Shown here: one piece after another, positions 1-11,084 of the stretch
Layout of the letters: each line of letters opens with the position of its first letter
How positions within the stretch are numbered: the stretch's first letter is position 1
Assembly (NCBI RefSeq): GCF_037042905.1
Contig: NC_087256.1
Location: forward strand, 25,873,501-25,937,500
Direction of reading: 5' to 3'
Length of the DNA: 64,000 bases
Source of the DNA: Lytechinus pictus
Lineage: Eukaryota; Echinodermata; Echinoidea; Temnopleuroida; Toxopneustidae
Notes under the pieces: generated by a model
Told to the model about the DNA's origin: nothing
The model's database searches: none
The model's input: only the letters and a program-made list of their open reading frames with translations
Translations under genes and position numbers: made by a program

Positions 1-228
1 AGCAACGTCATCATCTAAAATGCATGTTTGTTAAAAATATTTTCTAGATATGATGTATAGTCATACATTCATTATTTTTATTTTCTTGAAGATTCAGTGT
101 GATTCTTTTTGTTTACTAAGGAAATTGAGTAAATTTCCTGTAGAAAAAAAATTATGGTATACATGTAGATGGATTTCCATAAGTTGAAATCGATTGGATC
201 AATCGTAGCTCTTTGTAAAACAGGGCCC
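1..228. repeat. MITE copy, left end cut by window edge
   Basis: This stretch aligns by eye with 39282-39552: shared blocks include a start near ACGTCA, then TTTTCTAGA, CATACATTCA and GATGGATTTCCAT, and a right end of AATCGTAGCTCTTTGTAAAA followed by CAGGGCCCC. The complete copy at 39 kb has inverted termini, so this is the right part of the same non-autonomous element. It sits in an intron of NAGK. No coding sequence is seen. Confidence 0.6.
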
Positions 229-362
229 CGGAGTGTGGTTTTGAAACCTCAAGATATATTGATAATACTTCATGAAAGTGGATCTACATTATGAGCATGC
301 ATTCCTATGGGAAGAAGTAAACCCAACCAATGTCTTTGTGAAATACTCCCTCTTCTTCTTAC

Positions 363-2723
363 CAGTGCCTCAAGTGGAGTTTGAGTATCAATACCGGCCT
401 TCTTCTTCGCTTCCTCTGCCATGCTGTTGATTCTTTCCAGACACAGGTTGATACCTATCAACTGGTAAAAAAAAAGAAAATATGTTCAAGATTGGAATAA
501 GTAACATGTTTTAATATGAAATGTATGTAGGAAATTATGGTCCATTGTGAGAGCTATATTATAGGGATTATGGAGGCTGAAGGTAATATGTTTTTTTAAT
601 AAACAGAGTAAAATCAAACTCAAGAAAAACATACACAAAAATCATCAAAATCAGATGAAAAAAAAACTGAATTCTTGCATGATTTTGATGAAATTGTTTC
701 AACAACAACTACTACTACTTACCTACTACTACTACTACTACTACTATTATTACTACTACTACTACTACTACTACTATTACTACTACTACGACTACTACTA
801 CTAATTTTACTACTACTAGTAGTAGTAGTAATAATACTACAACTACTTCAACGTCTACTACAGTACTACCCTACTACTGTGACCACCACCACCACCACTT
901 CTACAACTAACTAATACAACAACTCCTACTACTACTTCTTCTACTACTACTACAAATAATTGATAAAATAATTTGGTTTTCTCAGAAATTACTACATGTT
1001 GTTCATCATCATATTATCATCATGCAACATTACTCATCATCATAATCATCATTAGAATCATCATCATCATCATCAATATCATCATAATCATCAACATCAT
1101 CACCACAATCATCATCATCATCATCACTATCAATCATCATCATGCAACATCATTAGCATCACAACAATATTTATCATTAACATCATATTCATCATCAATC
1201 ATCATCATTACCATCATCATCGATCATCATCATCCTCATCATCACCACCACCACCACCATCATGTTCATCACCATCATTATTATCACAAGTTACATCATC
1301 ATCCCAATTATCAATCATCACCATCATGTTTGATCATGATCATCACCATTATCATCATCAGCAGTAGACAGCTGGCAGCTGTCTGTTTCGAGGAGTTTTT
1401 TTATTTTGCTCGCTATCCGGCAGCCACCATTAGGGGACTTACAATGCAGTATCCCCCCGTCGGGGCTCTTCAATTTTTGTCTTTAATGAATCAAACTTTT
1501 GAAAATTAACGTGTCCGAAATGCAAATTAATATTCCCTCCGGGCATTAATTGCCAAAAAACGGGGAAAAATTAAAAGGAACAAAAACAGTGACTTACCTC
1601 GGCTGTCGCGCAACTTCACCTCCCTGTTTTATCCGAACTTATAATACATAAACATATGGCCATTGAGTCCCCTGTACAGATCGCGCTAGAACTTCGGTCT
1701 CTGTATTTGGTGAGTGAAGCCAACGGAGTTCAGCTGAACAACCAACATAACAGAGACCGAGGCTTTTGGTCTACATCAGCAGCAGCATTTATCATCATTA
1801 TGATTATCATCATCATCATCACCACCATCATCATCATCACCACCCCCACCACCACCACCATCATCATCATTAGGATCATCATCACTATCACCACCCTTGA
1901 TCCTCCACCTCCCCCTCCTCTTCATCATCAGCTAAGATAAGTACCGGGTATTTATAGTAATTTTTACTTTATGACCGTGACAATTATTTATTAGAATGAA
2001 CATCAAGTTTTTTCAAATTGTCATGATTAGTTTAATCTCACCCAGTGATTGGTACTCTGTTCTTCACTCCAAGCTAGTATGGATCCAGTTTCATCCATAA
2101 TCACCATCTTTGAGTGGGTGGCCCCTCTTCAGGGAAAGAAAAGAAAAAACAAGAATAAAAAAATTTAACAAATTGATTATCCTATTAAAAGTATTATTTG
2201 TTGCAATCAAAACTCAACACTCGAGTCGTGACTCAGTTTTAACTCATGAATGTATAGCCAGAAAATTATACATGTTACTCAAAGGCAAGCATCATTTTTC
2301 ACTTTGCAAGAAAACTCGAAACTTAAGACTTAAGTTAATTTATGCCATGGGCTTTGAAAAAAATATTGTGATTCCAACCAGCAAATTAAACACTCAACAC
2401 TAACCGTTTACGTACTATTTAGGTCTAATTTATTTGCATATCAGCTTAGCCTTAGTAAGATCTGCAGCCTTTCTATTTCAACTTATAAAATGCAAAATAT
2501 ATTATGGTATATTTGTTCACTCTAGTCTTGACAACTCTCAATCTTTGAAGTTTGATAGAATATGGATGATGAATTAAAATGACACTTTTTACTGGATTAG
2601 GATTTTTAGGAATATCTGAGTTCTGACATCACAAATCTGGCTAACCAACCTTAAATTCTTTCTGTATTTGGCTTAGACTCACCCTTCTATTCCTCCATAA
2701 TATGCTTTTCCAGAATCACCCAT
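363..2723 (-). CDS. NAGK: N-acetylglucosamine kinase, first three coding exons (partial)
   Basis: NAGK phosphorylates free N-acetylglucosamine to GlcNAc-6-phosphate in cytosolic amino-sugar salvage. Three minus-strand exons join in frame: 2723-2683 (ATG at 2723-2721, ends phase 2), 2126-2042 (phase 0) and 461-363 (phase 0, donor GTAAGA). They encode 75 residues. The sequence shows the N-terminal sugar-kinase glycine loop (YYGGIEGGATHSK, residues 8-20), the STNHW block at the end of exon 2, and the helix CLERINSMAEEAKKKAGID in exon 3. These line up residue by residue with the start of human NAGK as I remember it. Acceptors are pyrimidine-rich. A good acceptor (ATTTTCAG) lies 19 nt before the ATG, so a noncoding 5' exon probably exists further right. 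Remaining exons are outside the window. The intron at 462-2041 is packed with triplet microsatellites. Head-to-head neighbour is MRPS26. Confidence 0.9.
675..960. repeat. (TAC)n / (CTA)n trinucleotide microsatellite
   Basis: About 250 bases of near-uninterrupted CTA/TAC triplets, with some CAC and TAG/TAT variants, inside NAGK intron 2. The long leucine- or threonine-rich reading frame here is a by-product of the repeat, not a gene. Confidence 0.95.
1003..1372. repeat. (ATC)n / (CAT)n trinucleotide microsatellite
   Basis: About 370 bases of degenerate ATC/CAT triplets with CAC interruptions. Apparent histidine- and isoleucine-rich frames are artefacts of the repeat. It lies in the same NAGK intron as the CTA array. 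Confidence 0.95.
1373..1782. other. Complex, non-microsatellite island between two triplet arrays
   Basis: This 400-base stretch is flanked by triplet arrays. It contains CTGTTTCGAGGAGTTTTTTT near 1384; related strings occur at 4409 and, inverted, at 19330, so at least the left part is dispersed repeat. It also holds an inverted pair CGGTCTCTGT (near 1696) / ACAGAGACCG (near 1751). On the minus strand there is a consensus-like donor, GAG|GTAAGTC, near 1595. I see no protein match. Confidence 0.4.
1783..1935. repeat. (ATC)n / (CAC)n trinucleotide microsatellite
   Basis: Third triplet array of NAGK intron 2, ATC repeats grading into ACC/CAC and CCT repeats. Frames through it give poly-Ile, poly-Thr and poly-Pro only. 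Confidence 0.95.
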
Positions 2724-3156
2724 CTTAGCTGTAGCCAAAGGTCTGAAAATGAAAAGGGTTGATTATTTGTTTGTTACTGAACTAACAAGTTGAATTGAGT
2801 CAAAACAACAGCTGGAAATTCCTCATTTCGTCTAATCATCAGCTCATCTCATATTCATAACACAGTGTACATGCGCAATTTATTTGGCGATAAATGGCTT
2901 GGAGCTAAACGCAAAAAGTGGGCGTGTCTACGCCTTCCTCGTTCGTATGTGCACAAACGGTAATTTTACTCTGGCTTACAAAGGGCCCGATGTGGCGTTT
3001 TCAAGCCCGTATTTCCGCACAAAACGCCGCCCTCATTAACGTTTGACGTTACCTCGTTGTAAATCCGAACAAGGATCTTCTATCTTGGATTTCGGTTCAA
3101 ATATTCTCTTTTGCTGATTGGACTTATAATTCGAGAGACGGCTTCAGCAAAGATAA
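2724..3156. promoter_or_regulatory. Shared upstream region of divergent NAGK and MRPS26
   Basis: Only 433 bases separate the NAGK start codon (minus) from the MRPS26 start codon (plus). The part from about 2860 to 3120 is richer in CpG than its surroundings and lacks an obvious TATA box. It contains CATGCGCAATT near 2870 (an NRF-1-like half site), GGGCGTGTC near 2921, and TTTGACGTTACCTCG near 3043. Read on the minus strand the last gives CGAG|GTAACG, a possible donor for a noncoding NAGK 5' exon. Bidirectional promoter function is inferred from layout. Confidence 0.55.
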
Positions 3157-6100
3157 ATGATGTATGGTATTGTAAGAACTTACTCGCCATATTTAAGAGC
3201 ATTACAGCGGTCGTGGGAGCCAATTAATGCCACAGGATCTCTACAAATTCAGCAAGTCAGATGGAGAAAACGAAGAACGGATCCGAAGGCCAAATCGAAA
3301 ATTGGAAGGGTTCGGGAACCCACACCTTTTGATCCATGGGAGCGTGATTTTTTGGTAGAGAAAATGCCTCATTATAGGTCAACAATGAATGCTGTTAGGT
3401 AATTTGTATTCATATTCTAGCCATGCGAACTGTGGAAATGTTGCTTGATGTTCTTAAAACTTTTGGCAATTTCCGTGGTCCCACATACTGGAACTGGTGT
3501 TGGTGAGTGGTTCGGGGGGTCTACTCAGTATACCCAGTTGTTGTGTGTCCGGACAGGTTGTGTGTCCGGACGATCAATTTTAGAAAGTCATTTGGAAAAA
3601 TTTACAAGCTAAGTTTCATCAATTTTTTGTACAAAATGTAAGGAAATATTATGGAGAACAAAATGGAAGATGATTACAACTATTGAATTCATATTTTTAG
3701 TGTAATCCAAAGACAAGAAAGAAGGCTTCAAAAATATAAAGTGTCCGGACACCCGATCCCCCATCCTACTCGAAATAGAGTCGAATAACATGATATGAAT
3801 GATATGGTTGGAACTACCCCTTATCGACAACCTAATCTTCTAAGCATCATATTTGCGAAGATATTCATCAATTTTACCCAGTTTTCGTCTCATTTGTGCA
3901 GAAAATTGAGCAGATTGTTCTTCCCCAACGTTTCGCGACGCAAGCGTCCGTATCGTGGGTGAAGAACAATAGAAAACAAGATGGCGGCGTAAACATCGGG
4001 CAAGTCTCTTCCGTCTATTCATGATATTTTCCTCATTTTTTTAAAAATGAATTCTTGTCTAGAAATAAAATCCATAGCGTAGAAATGTCGGTAATGAAGT
4101 TGTATCCCATGTACATGATGAATTAGGGCTAGATCTTTTAGAAAGAAAGTAGAAATCTCGTGGGCGAAAGGTTCAATTTTTGTGGTGGTACACGCAAAAG
4201 TATAGGAAGGAAGACCTGGCTTCGTATGAGAGTAACCTTACGTTAGTAAATGATTTTTACTCTCTAGAAGCCTCCTGGCTACTCTCCCGCGCGTATCGCT
4301 TGTAATACGCAATAATTTTAACGCACGCGAGGTGGTCGATATATGGTAGTCTCACCATACATGATGGGCTGCGTATTGTTGCTGTTGCTGATACGATAAA
4401 TCGGCTGTTTCAGAGGAGTTTTTCAACATTTACTGATTTTTTTATGTGTCCTACAGTACACAGACGGATGATGGCCATTGTGCTCGCGCTCGTAAATGAT
4501 GGAGCTCCACCTCTCTCTCTCTTAGGTGATCCCTCCACTGTTTTGGAGATTCTAAGATACAAGATACACCGACTCTACCTCGAGCGAAGTTCTTGCAGGC
4601 TCCACTCCACCTACCCGAACTTAGAGACGGAGAACTCGATCGAACATTCCGAGCAAGGTGGGATGGAAATCATGTTTATTGTAAAAATTAAAGACAAAAA
4701 TATAACGAGAAAGATAAACAACTTAATATCTTACTCTTCACCCATATTTCACTCCGTGTCCATCCTCCGGTTTTCCTCAAAATTTGTGATTTTGGGCCAG
4801 TATCTTTTTCCTCACACGTATTAACTATTATTCAAGGCTGATTTCAAAACATCGCATGTGATCGCGAACGGTTTGACCTGCGACCGATCGCGATGCGATG
4901 TTTTTAAATCAGCCGTGAATGATACGTGTAAGGAAAAAGATACTAGGACTGGCCCCAAATCACCAATTTTGAGGATAACCGGAGGATGGACATGGAGTGA
5001 AATACGGGTGATGAGTAAGATATTAAGTTGTTTATCTTTCTCGTTATATTTTTTTTCTTTAATTTTTACAATAAACATGATTTCCATTTTTACAATAAAC
5101 ATGATTTCCATCCCACCTTTGTGACTCTGAATGTTCGATCGAGTTCACCCTCTCGAAGTTCGGGTAGGTGGAGTGTAGTGTAGCGGTAGTGAAGTGGAGT
5201 GGAGCCTGCACGAACTTCACTCGAGGTACACTGACTCCCACCTTGCTTAACAAGTCAATGCTCCCACTCTTTCCGAAATCCAGGAAATTTCGGGAAGTTT
5301 TGCTATTTTCCAAGATCATTTCGGGAAGTGAGAAATTCCAGGAAGTTTTTCGGAAAGTTATCATTTCCAAAAAATGATATCATTTTCTGAATATTATGTC
5401 AGAATCTATCCCAAAATTCAATCTTTGTATAAATTGTAATGAAAATGTCAAAATTTTTGTCTGATATACCTCTTTGGTCATATTTTGCCCCCGAAATGCC
5501 TGGCTCATTCATCTTTCATTCATCTTTTTGTGTATAGAAGAGAAGTATAACATCTTTGGTTTTGTTTTGGATATTGCTTTTTGACGGGAAAAAGGAAGAA
5601 ATAAAAAAGATACATTTATATGAAATACAATCAGCTTTATACCACCTTTCAAAAAAGTATGCTGGAAAATAACAAATTTTGATGACAAACAGATCAGGAT
5701 CAGCCAGGTTCTTCTTCGATTGCCGTCAGCTACGGCTGAGAGTGCGGACGCGCCAGCAGATAGGCTGGCACATTTGTACGCTCAGCTGTAGCTGCGCTGA
5801 CGGTGATTGAGTGATTGTGCCACATTTCTTGTTGAGAATCTGTAATGCTCCACTATCCATTACGCAAACCAGCAATGTATCAGCGGAGGGTGGCCCAGAG
5901 GCTCCTGGTGGGGGTCGAGGGGGCAGAGCCCCCAGAAGTTGGAATATGAGGCCTTTTAAATTGGCCAGAGGGGCTCTAATTAATATCAACAGAAGAAATA
6001 CAAATGCCAACAAACTACACAATATTAAAAGAAAAATGACCAGTGACTTTTTCACAACATACCACTAGTTCAGACTGTTCTGCACCAGATCTATTGGCTG

Positions 6101-9100
6101 AAGCAAGTGGCGTAATGAGTAAAAAAAATGAGGGGGCTAGATATGGCAGCTGAAGCAAAAATATTGAACTTTTCAATACAAAAATCTATATTTTGACGTA
6201 ATATTAAGATAATAATACAATATTTCCCTTTCCTTTTCTCCTTTTGTTTTCTTGGCCGTGAAACACTTGGGGGCCCCAATCCCGCCCCCATCTGTACGCC
6301 AGTGGCTAAAGTTACGTTCCCCGATTTTGCAAGGGCTGAAAATTAGGCGTTGTTTTGCACTAGCGCCCCAAACTGCCCCTCTCTCTCTACAACTCAAGTG
6401 CAGTATCATTCATTCAGTTTGTGTTAAGCAAGAGTGCATGCAGGCAATCACGGCAGGCAATACATCTGAGCATACATGTATTTCACTTTTACAACTTCGG
6501 ATTTTAATCGGCTTCGGAAACAAAGTTTCTGCTTGTTATGTCCCAAGTTCATAATCTTTTATGATCAGGATGCTCTTTGAATATCACATTATTTGATGTT
6601 TAACTCTTAAACAAAAAGGATACTCTGGAAATGCAAAATTTCTCGCCATTGAAATAGAAATCCTACAAACGGGGTTTTCAAATCACTTGTGTGGCACAAA
6701 CTTTGTACAGCATAGAATAAATAAAAAAGAACAACATTGATCCTCTATAATAGAGGTTATCGAGTGCTAAATTGGACAAAATTTGAGGAAATCAATTAAG
6801 TGTCAAGTAAAGAGTTTTTGTTTTCTCTTTGAATTGAAATGATCCCCAAATCCTTATTTCCAGGTTACTGGTAGATACATTTTTATCTCCCTAATTTTTC
6901 TTTATTTTTACTTTTTATACCGGCTTCCAAGCGCCACTCCGCAAGGCTCGGTGCGCCACAAGTGGCGCGCGCGCCACCATTTGAGAATCCCTGACTTAGA
7001 CTGTGTAGATGACTAGTTATATTAAATTCAAAATAAAATTGGGTTTTCAAATCAATAAAAATGTCGATGTGTCATTTCTTGCATTGTCTTTTTTTAAAGA
7101 TAGCTTTGAAAAAGAAGTCATTATTGCATTGATACATTTATCTACTTAATTGTAGGCACTTATTCAATGAGGAACTTGAGAGGAAAAAGGATGAAACGGC
7201 AGAGGGTCTATCAAGTGTGGAACAAGAAAGGGAAGAGGAAGAAGAGTTTAGGCAACTTTTGAAGTGGAATGAACAGGAGAATGCCAAGATTAATGCAAGA
7301 AGGTAATTACCATTGGTGTCTAAGTGATTTTTTGCTAATACTCTGTATTTCGCAGGGACAAATTATGAATTCAAGGAAAAGAGAGCAATCGTCAAATTTG
7401 AGGACGCAATATCCCCTTTTTATCCTCATTTCAGGAAATTAACATTCAAGAGTCTTTATGACAAATGCAGTTTGTTTTTTATCTTTAATTATTTGTCTTC
7501 ACATGGCAAGATGGCTTGGTTGGTTGTATCATGTTTGCAACAATTGTGAGTTAATATATGAGATGTAGAAGACTTAAGAGTAAACTTTCTATAATTTGAA
7601 TATTTGCCAAAGGCCTTTAGGCTAGAAGTATGCAAGGATGTTATATAGAACTTCTAAGTAAAATTTTGCTTATGGTGAATACTGTGGTCCCATACTTTGG
7701 CAGATGTATGTAATTCTGGGGTAAAACTATATTCTGTAATATCATCTTATTAAAGGAAAGAGAAACTTGCTGCTAAGGCTAAGGAGATCGAAGAAGAAAA
7801 TCTACAGAGGTTGCTGAGAAAGGAAGAGCAGGAGGCAGAAGAAATTGAAAGAATGCGACAGCTTGTATTGCAGGAACAGGTACAATTTTTAATCCTTTTG
7901 AAATTATTTTTTCTATTCTTGAATTATTTTCTTCAATTTTTGTCTCACCTGCATAGCAGAGTGAGACTATAGGTGAAGGTTTACCGAATGTTAAGTTTCT
8001 GAAATGAAGCACAACTTAAAAAGTATATGGACCTAGTTCATGAAACATGGACATAAGGTTAATCAAGTGTTACTGAACATCCTGCCTGGGTTTCAGGTCA
8101 CATGACTAAGGTCAAATGTCATTTAGGGTCAATGAACTTAGACCATGTTGGGGGAGTCAATATCAAAATCTTAACAAGGTTAAGTTTGTGAAATGTCATC
8201 ATAAGTTGGAAAGTATATGGAATAATGAAACTTGGCCATAAGGGTAATCAAATATTACTGAACACCCTGTGTGAGTTTCAGGTCACATTACCGAGTTCAA
8301 AGGTCATTAAAGGCAATGAACTTTGGCCAAGTTGGGGATATTTGTTGAATTACCATGATAACTTTGAAAGTTTGTGGATCTGATTCATAAAACTTGAACA
8401 TAAGAGTAATCAAGTATCACTGAACATCCTGTGCGAGTTTCAGGTCACATGAACAAGGTCAAAGGTCATTAAGGTCAATGAACTTTGGCCATGTTGGAGG
8501 TAATTATTAAATTGCTGTCATAACTTTCAAAGTTTATGGATATAGTTTATGAATTGTGGACGTAGGGGTAGTCAAGTATCACTGAGAAGTCTTAGGTCAC
8601 ATGATCAAGGTCAAATGTCATTTAGAGTCAATGAACGTATTGTATCATTATACTATTATACAATGGTGTTTTTTTTTTTTTTTTTGCTATATTGAATCGC
8701 GTAATGCAGGTGAGACTGCTGGAGGCGCTCCACTTTTTATATCATTTCATTCATTGATTTTAAGCCCCCATCACACTTATTCGGAATCAGCAGGAATCAA
8801 GCAGAAGCTGGAACGAAAAAAATAATGAAAAAATCTATAAATTTTTAGGAGGAACTTATGAATTCACCAAACTGGAGTTGAAATTCAGTAAATTGACCAG
8901 GTGAATCGTCATACACTAGTCAAAATGAATCGCAATGGAGTCAGATTGATAACTTGTGCTACATTCTTGGACATTCTAAATATTCTGACTGCATTCGAAA
9001 TAGTTTTGTCATTTCTTTTAGCTGTCCCAAAGATTTTGGTCATGTTCAAAACATTCAAGGGGTATTTTCGAACAGTGTTCAAAGTAAATTTTAATCACCA

Positions 9101-9738
9101 ACTGGTGATCGAACAATAATCCTTTCATTCTGGCCAATTCTGCTTGATTCGGAATAAGTGTGATGGGGGTGTTTCATATATATATTACTTTATTTAATGA
9201 TTAATTTAGGATGTATGTTCAAGAAGCCTTTTTACTTACACCCATTGTGATAAACAAGTGACAGTTCATACAAATCAGCTGGAAATTTTGTGATAACTTA
9301 ATTAAAGAATAACCCCAAAATATCCAGTTAGTCTTCATTAGTAGATTTTTTTTTTCAGACCAGAATGTACAGAGCATAGATTAAATGTCATTTACTGGTA
9401 CATCTTCCAAGTCCAATTTCTGTGGCATGATTCACCTGAATTTTAATGGAATGACTTCTCCATTTATGATCACTGATATTCTCATCCCACGTTAATCTCA
9501 CTCTGTTTTATAGGAGGCCAGTAAGACGTTCATTACCATGGAAACCATGGAAGCTGCCATCAACGAGGCTTTAGACAACCCCAAGAATTACGACTTCCTC
9601 ATCAAGAAGAGCGGAGAACCCATCCTGCCTGAGGATACCGCTTGGGAAAGTTTCAAAGAAAGGACAATGAAAGCCAAGGATGAGGAGTTTGTAGCAGATG
9701 GAGGAGATGAAAATCAGGTCAAATCAGCAGAGAATTGA
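3157..9738 (+). CDS. MRPS26: Mitochondrial ribosomal protein S26 (mS26)
   Basis: A mitochondrial small-subunit ribosomal protein, acting in the matrix on translation of mtDNA-encoded proteins. Four plus-strand exons join in frame: 3157-3398 (phase 2), 7156-7302 (phase 2), 7756-7879 (phase 0) and 9514-9738 with TGA. All introns are GT-AG. The product is 245 residues, against about 205 in human. The first ~20 residues carry arginines and no acidic residue, as expected of a matrix presequence. Recognisable blocks are the KSKIGRV segment near residue 47, the PHYRSTMNAVR helix at the end of exon 1, LLKWNEQEN in exon 2, an acidic/basic coiled-coil stretch in exon 3, and FITMETMEAAINEAL plus NPKNYDFLI in exon 4, matching the human FITREN...ALDSRKNYNW region. 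The start follows a double ATG with no upstream in-frame alternative before a stop. Confidence 0.92.
3538..3765. repeat. Short repeat bounded by palindromic GTGTCCGGACA motifs
   Basis: TGTGTCCGGAC occurs twice in direct succession near 3544 and 3562, and GTGTCCGGACAC once near 3741. The ten-base core TGTCCGGACA is its own reverse complement. About 180 bases of AT-rich sequence lie between. It looks like a small element in MRPS26 intron 1; the boundaries are uncertain. Confidence 0.4.
3840..4022 (-). other. 60-codon open frame overlapping a YY1-like motif
   Basis: A basic 60-residue frame on the minus strand ends with a helix-like RRKLGKIDEYLRKYDA. On the plus strand the same DNA contains AAGATGGCGGC (3979-3989), the core of the YY1 promoter consensus. 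I do not recognise the protein and cannot tell a small gene or retro-copy from chance. It lies inside MRPS26 intron 1. Confidence 0.2.
4575..5230. repeat. Foldback element with ~300-bp arms
   Basis: The left arm (from about 4575) contains CTCGAGCGAAGTTC, CTCCACTCCACCTACCCGAA, GATCGAACATTC and the AT-rich ATAAACAACTTAATATCTTA. The right arm carries the reverse complements in mirrored order and ends at TCGAGGTACA near 5230. The centre (about 4844-4905) is itself palindromic (ACATCGCATG ... GATGCGATGT). The left arm lacks some 30 bases present in the right one. A solo arm is at 30102-30412. It lies in MRPS26 intron 1. Confidence 0.85.
5231..7155. other. Remainder of MRPS26 intron 1, mostly unassigned repeat-like DNA
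   Basis: Around 5270-5370 a GGAAGTTTT/TTTCGGGAAG motif recurs several times. Near 5724-5805 CCGTCAGCTACGGC and GCTGCGCTGACGG form an imperfect hairpin. The stretch GGGGGCAGAGCCCCC near 5927 is palindromic and has the feel of a transposon tail. Near 6950 the string GTGGCGCGCGCGCCAC is a strong palindrome. No coding exon is supported. Confidence 0.35.
7942..8716. mobile_element. Non-autonomous element: 13-bp TIRs around ~160-190-bp tandem units
   Basis: GTCTCACCTGCAT at 7942-7954 is the exact reverse complement of ATGCAGGTGAGAC at 8704-8716. Between them are about four diverged tandem units. Each contains AAGT(A/T)TATGG-like sequence, then AACAT..TAAG..AATCAAG, CACTGAACATCCTG, TTTCAGGTCACATGA and CAAGGTCAAATGTCATT. 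Unit starts fall near 8021, 8211, 8367 and 8529, so spacing is about 157-190 bases. There is no transposase. It occupies MRPS26 intron 3. Confidence 0.8.
8765..9169. mobile_element. MITE with CCCCCATCACACTTATTC termini
   Basis: The first 20 bases (CCCCCATCACACTTATTCGG) match the reverse complement of the last 20 at 19 of 20 positions, and similarity continues inward through an AATCAAGCAGAA block. The 405-bp interior is AT-rich and has no meaningful open frame. It sits about 50 bases after the tandem-repeat element in MRPS26 intron 3. Confidence 0.8.
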
Positions 9739-10940
9739 CCTTTGACATTCGGCCCTGTCGATACGTTACCTCTTTGACTTCTGAATTGGAGAAGTGCCAC
9801 AGGCGTCATGTTGGGATCACACTGTTTTCTGTATCCGTGGGTAAATGTTGGCTTATGGATCGTGTTCTCGGTTTAGACTTTTGAAGGAACCAAGGAACAG
9901 AGCATACCGAAAAAGCCCAATTCATTGACAGTGAAAAAGGCACATTTTTGTTCTATCCCACCTTTGGTCTGCTATTCAAAACATTGACGGTTGAAGAAGT
10001 TTGATGCTGATTTGTGAAAGAGTTGTATCGTATCACATTTTGTGTATTTTGGGAGATGAACATATATTTCTGTTCAAAATGTGAGCGATTGAACTTCTAT
10101 AGGTGGAAATGAAATGGGTGAAAAAAGTTAATGGTTTGTGACAGAAAACTTACATTAATGTAATTGAATCAGGATCGTTAATCGTGAGATTAACACTAAA
10201 TTTTTGTACTTTATTTGAATGAGAGATCTGCCCCCAGTAGTGTAAATCTTTTTAAACTGCAGAAGCCTCATTATAAACACTAGTTTTAATACTAGTTTCT
10301 TCATGTGTTAGAGTCAATGGCATTACCAATTTGCCACAATGAGTTTTCAACTTGTATGTTCTTGAGTTTTGTTTTATTGTAAATAGTTTTATGCAACAGC
10401 CCTGGGGAGGGGATAATAACACTTCAACCAATCGGAACCAAGGTAAATACTGAAACTGTTGAATGAATGGCTCCTTGTCAGGGATGACAACCCTGTGAAA
10501 CAGGGCCCAGAGATGTGGATGTCAGCACTAAAAAAATGTTATAGCAGAAGCACATAATGAGACCAGGCACTGCAAGAGGGACCTGGGGCCTGTTACACAA
10601 AGAGTTGCGTTAAACCATAAAAGAGCCGGGTTATTTGGACCCATCTAGATTTGTACATGAATTCACGTTTTTGAGCAGTTTTGGGTCTGACATGCATTTA
10701 CATAATGTTGCATCATTTCGTAACTGCGTACCCGGGCACTTGTTATAACTGTCATCTCTTTCAAGACGCCACATTTACCATAGTAACATGAACTTCTAAA
10801 CTGTGCAGCCAATCATAAGGGCTGACAAAAATTGTCGGTGAATGATGCCTTTAAATAAAAGTGACCAAAAAAATAATGAAAGTGTCAAGGAATGTTGATC
10901 TTTAAGGGATATGTCACATGATATGCACAATTTGAGGCCC
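9739..10940 (+). other. MRPS26 3' UTR and downstream sequence
   Basis: Sequence after the MRPS26 stop shows no coding potential. A canonical AATAAA occurs at 10854-10859 and is a plausible polyadenylation signal, which would give a UTR of about 1.1 kb; an earlier variant signal could also be used. A GGGGCCTGTTACACAAAGAG string near 10585 resembles the end of the nested element at 11.1 kb. Confidence 0.35.
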
Positions 10941-11084
10941 ATTTCATAATTGTTTTTTCACAGAGGTAACATTGCTTTTATGACTACTTACTACCATGGT
11001 ATCAGGTCACAGCAGCCAATCACAATTAAGTTTTCCTTGGTAGTTGCCATAATTTATGTAAACTCAACTGCAATTTCCCAATGT

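Noticed and set aside
675-1509. Long Leu-, Thr-, Ile- and His-rich open frames
   Set aside because: They lie wholly in CTA and ATC triplet arrays inside a NAGK intron, so they are artefacts of the repeats.
2110-2403. 97-codon plus-strand frame
   Set aside because: It overlaps NAGK exon 2 on the opposite strand and has no coding character of its own.
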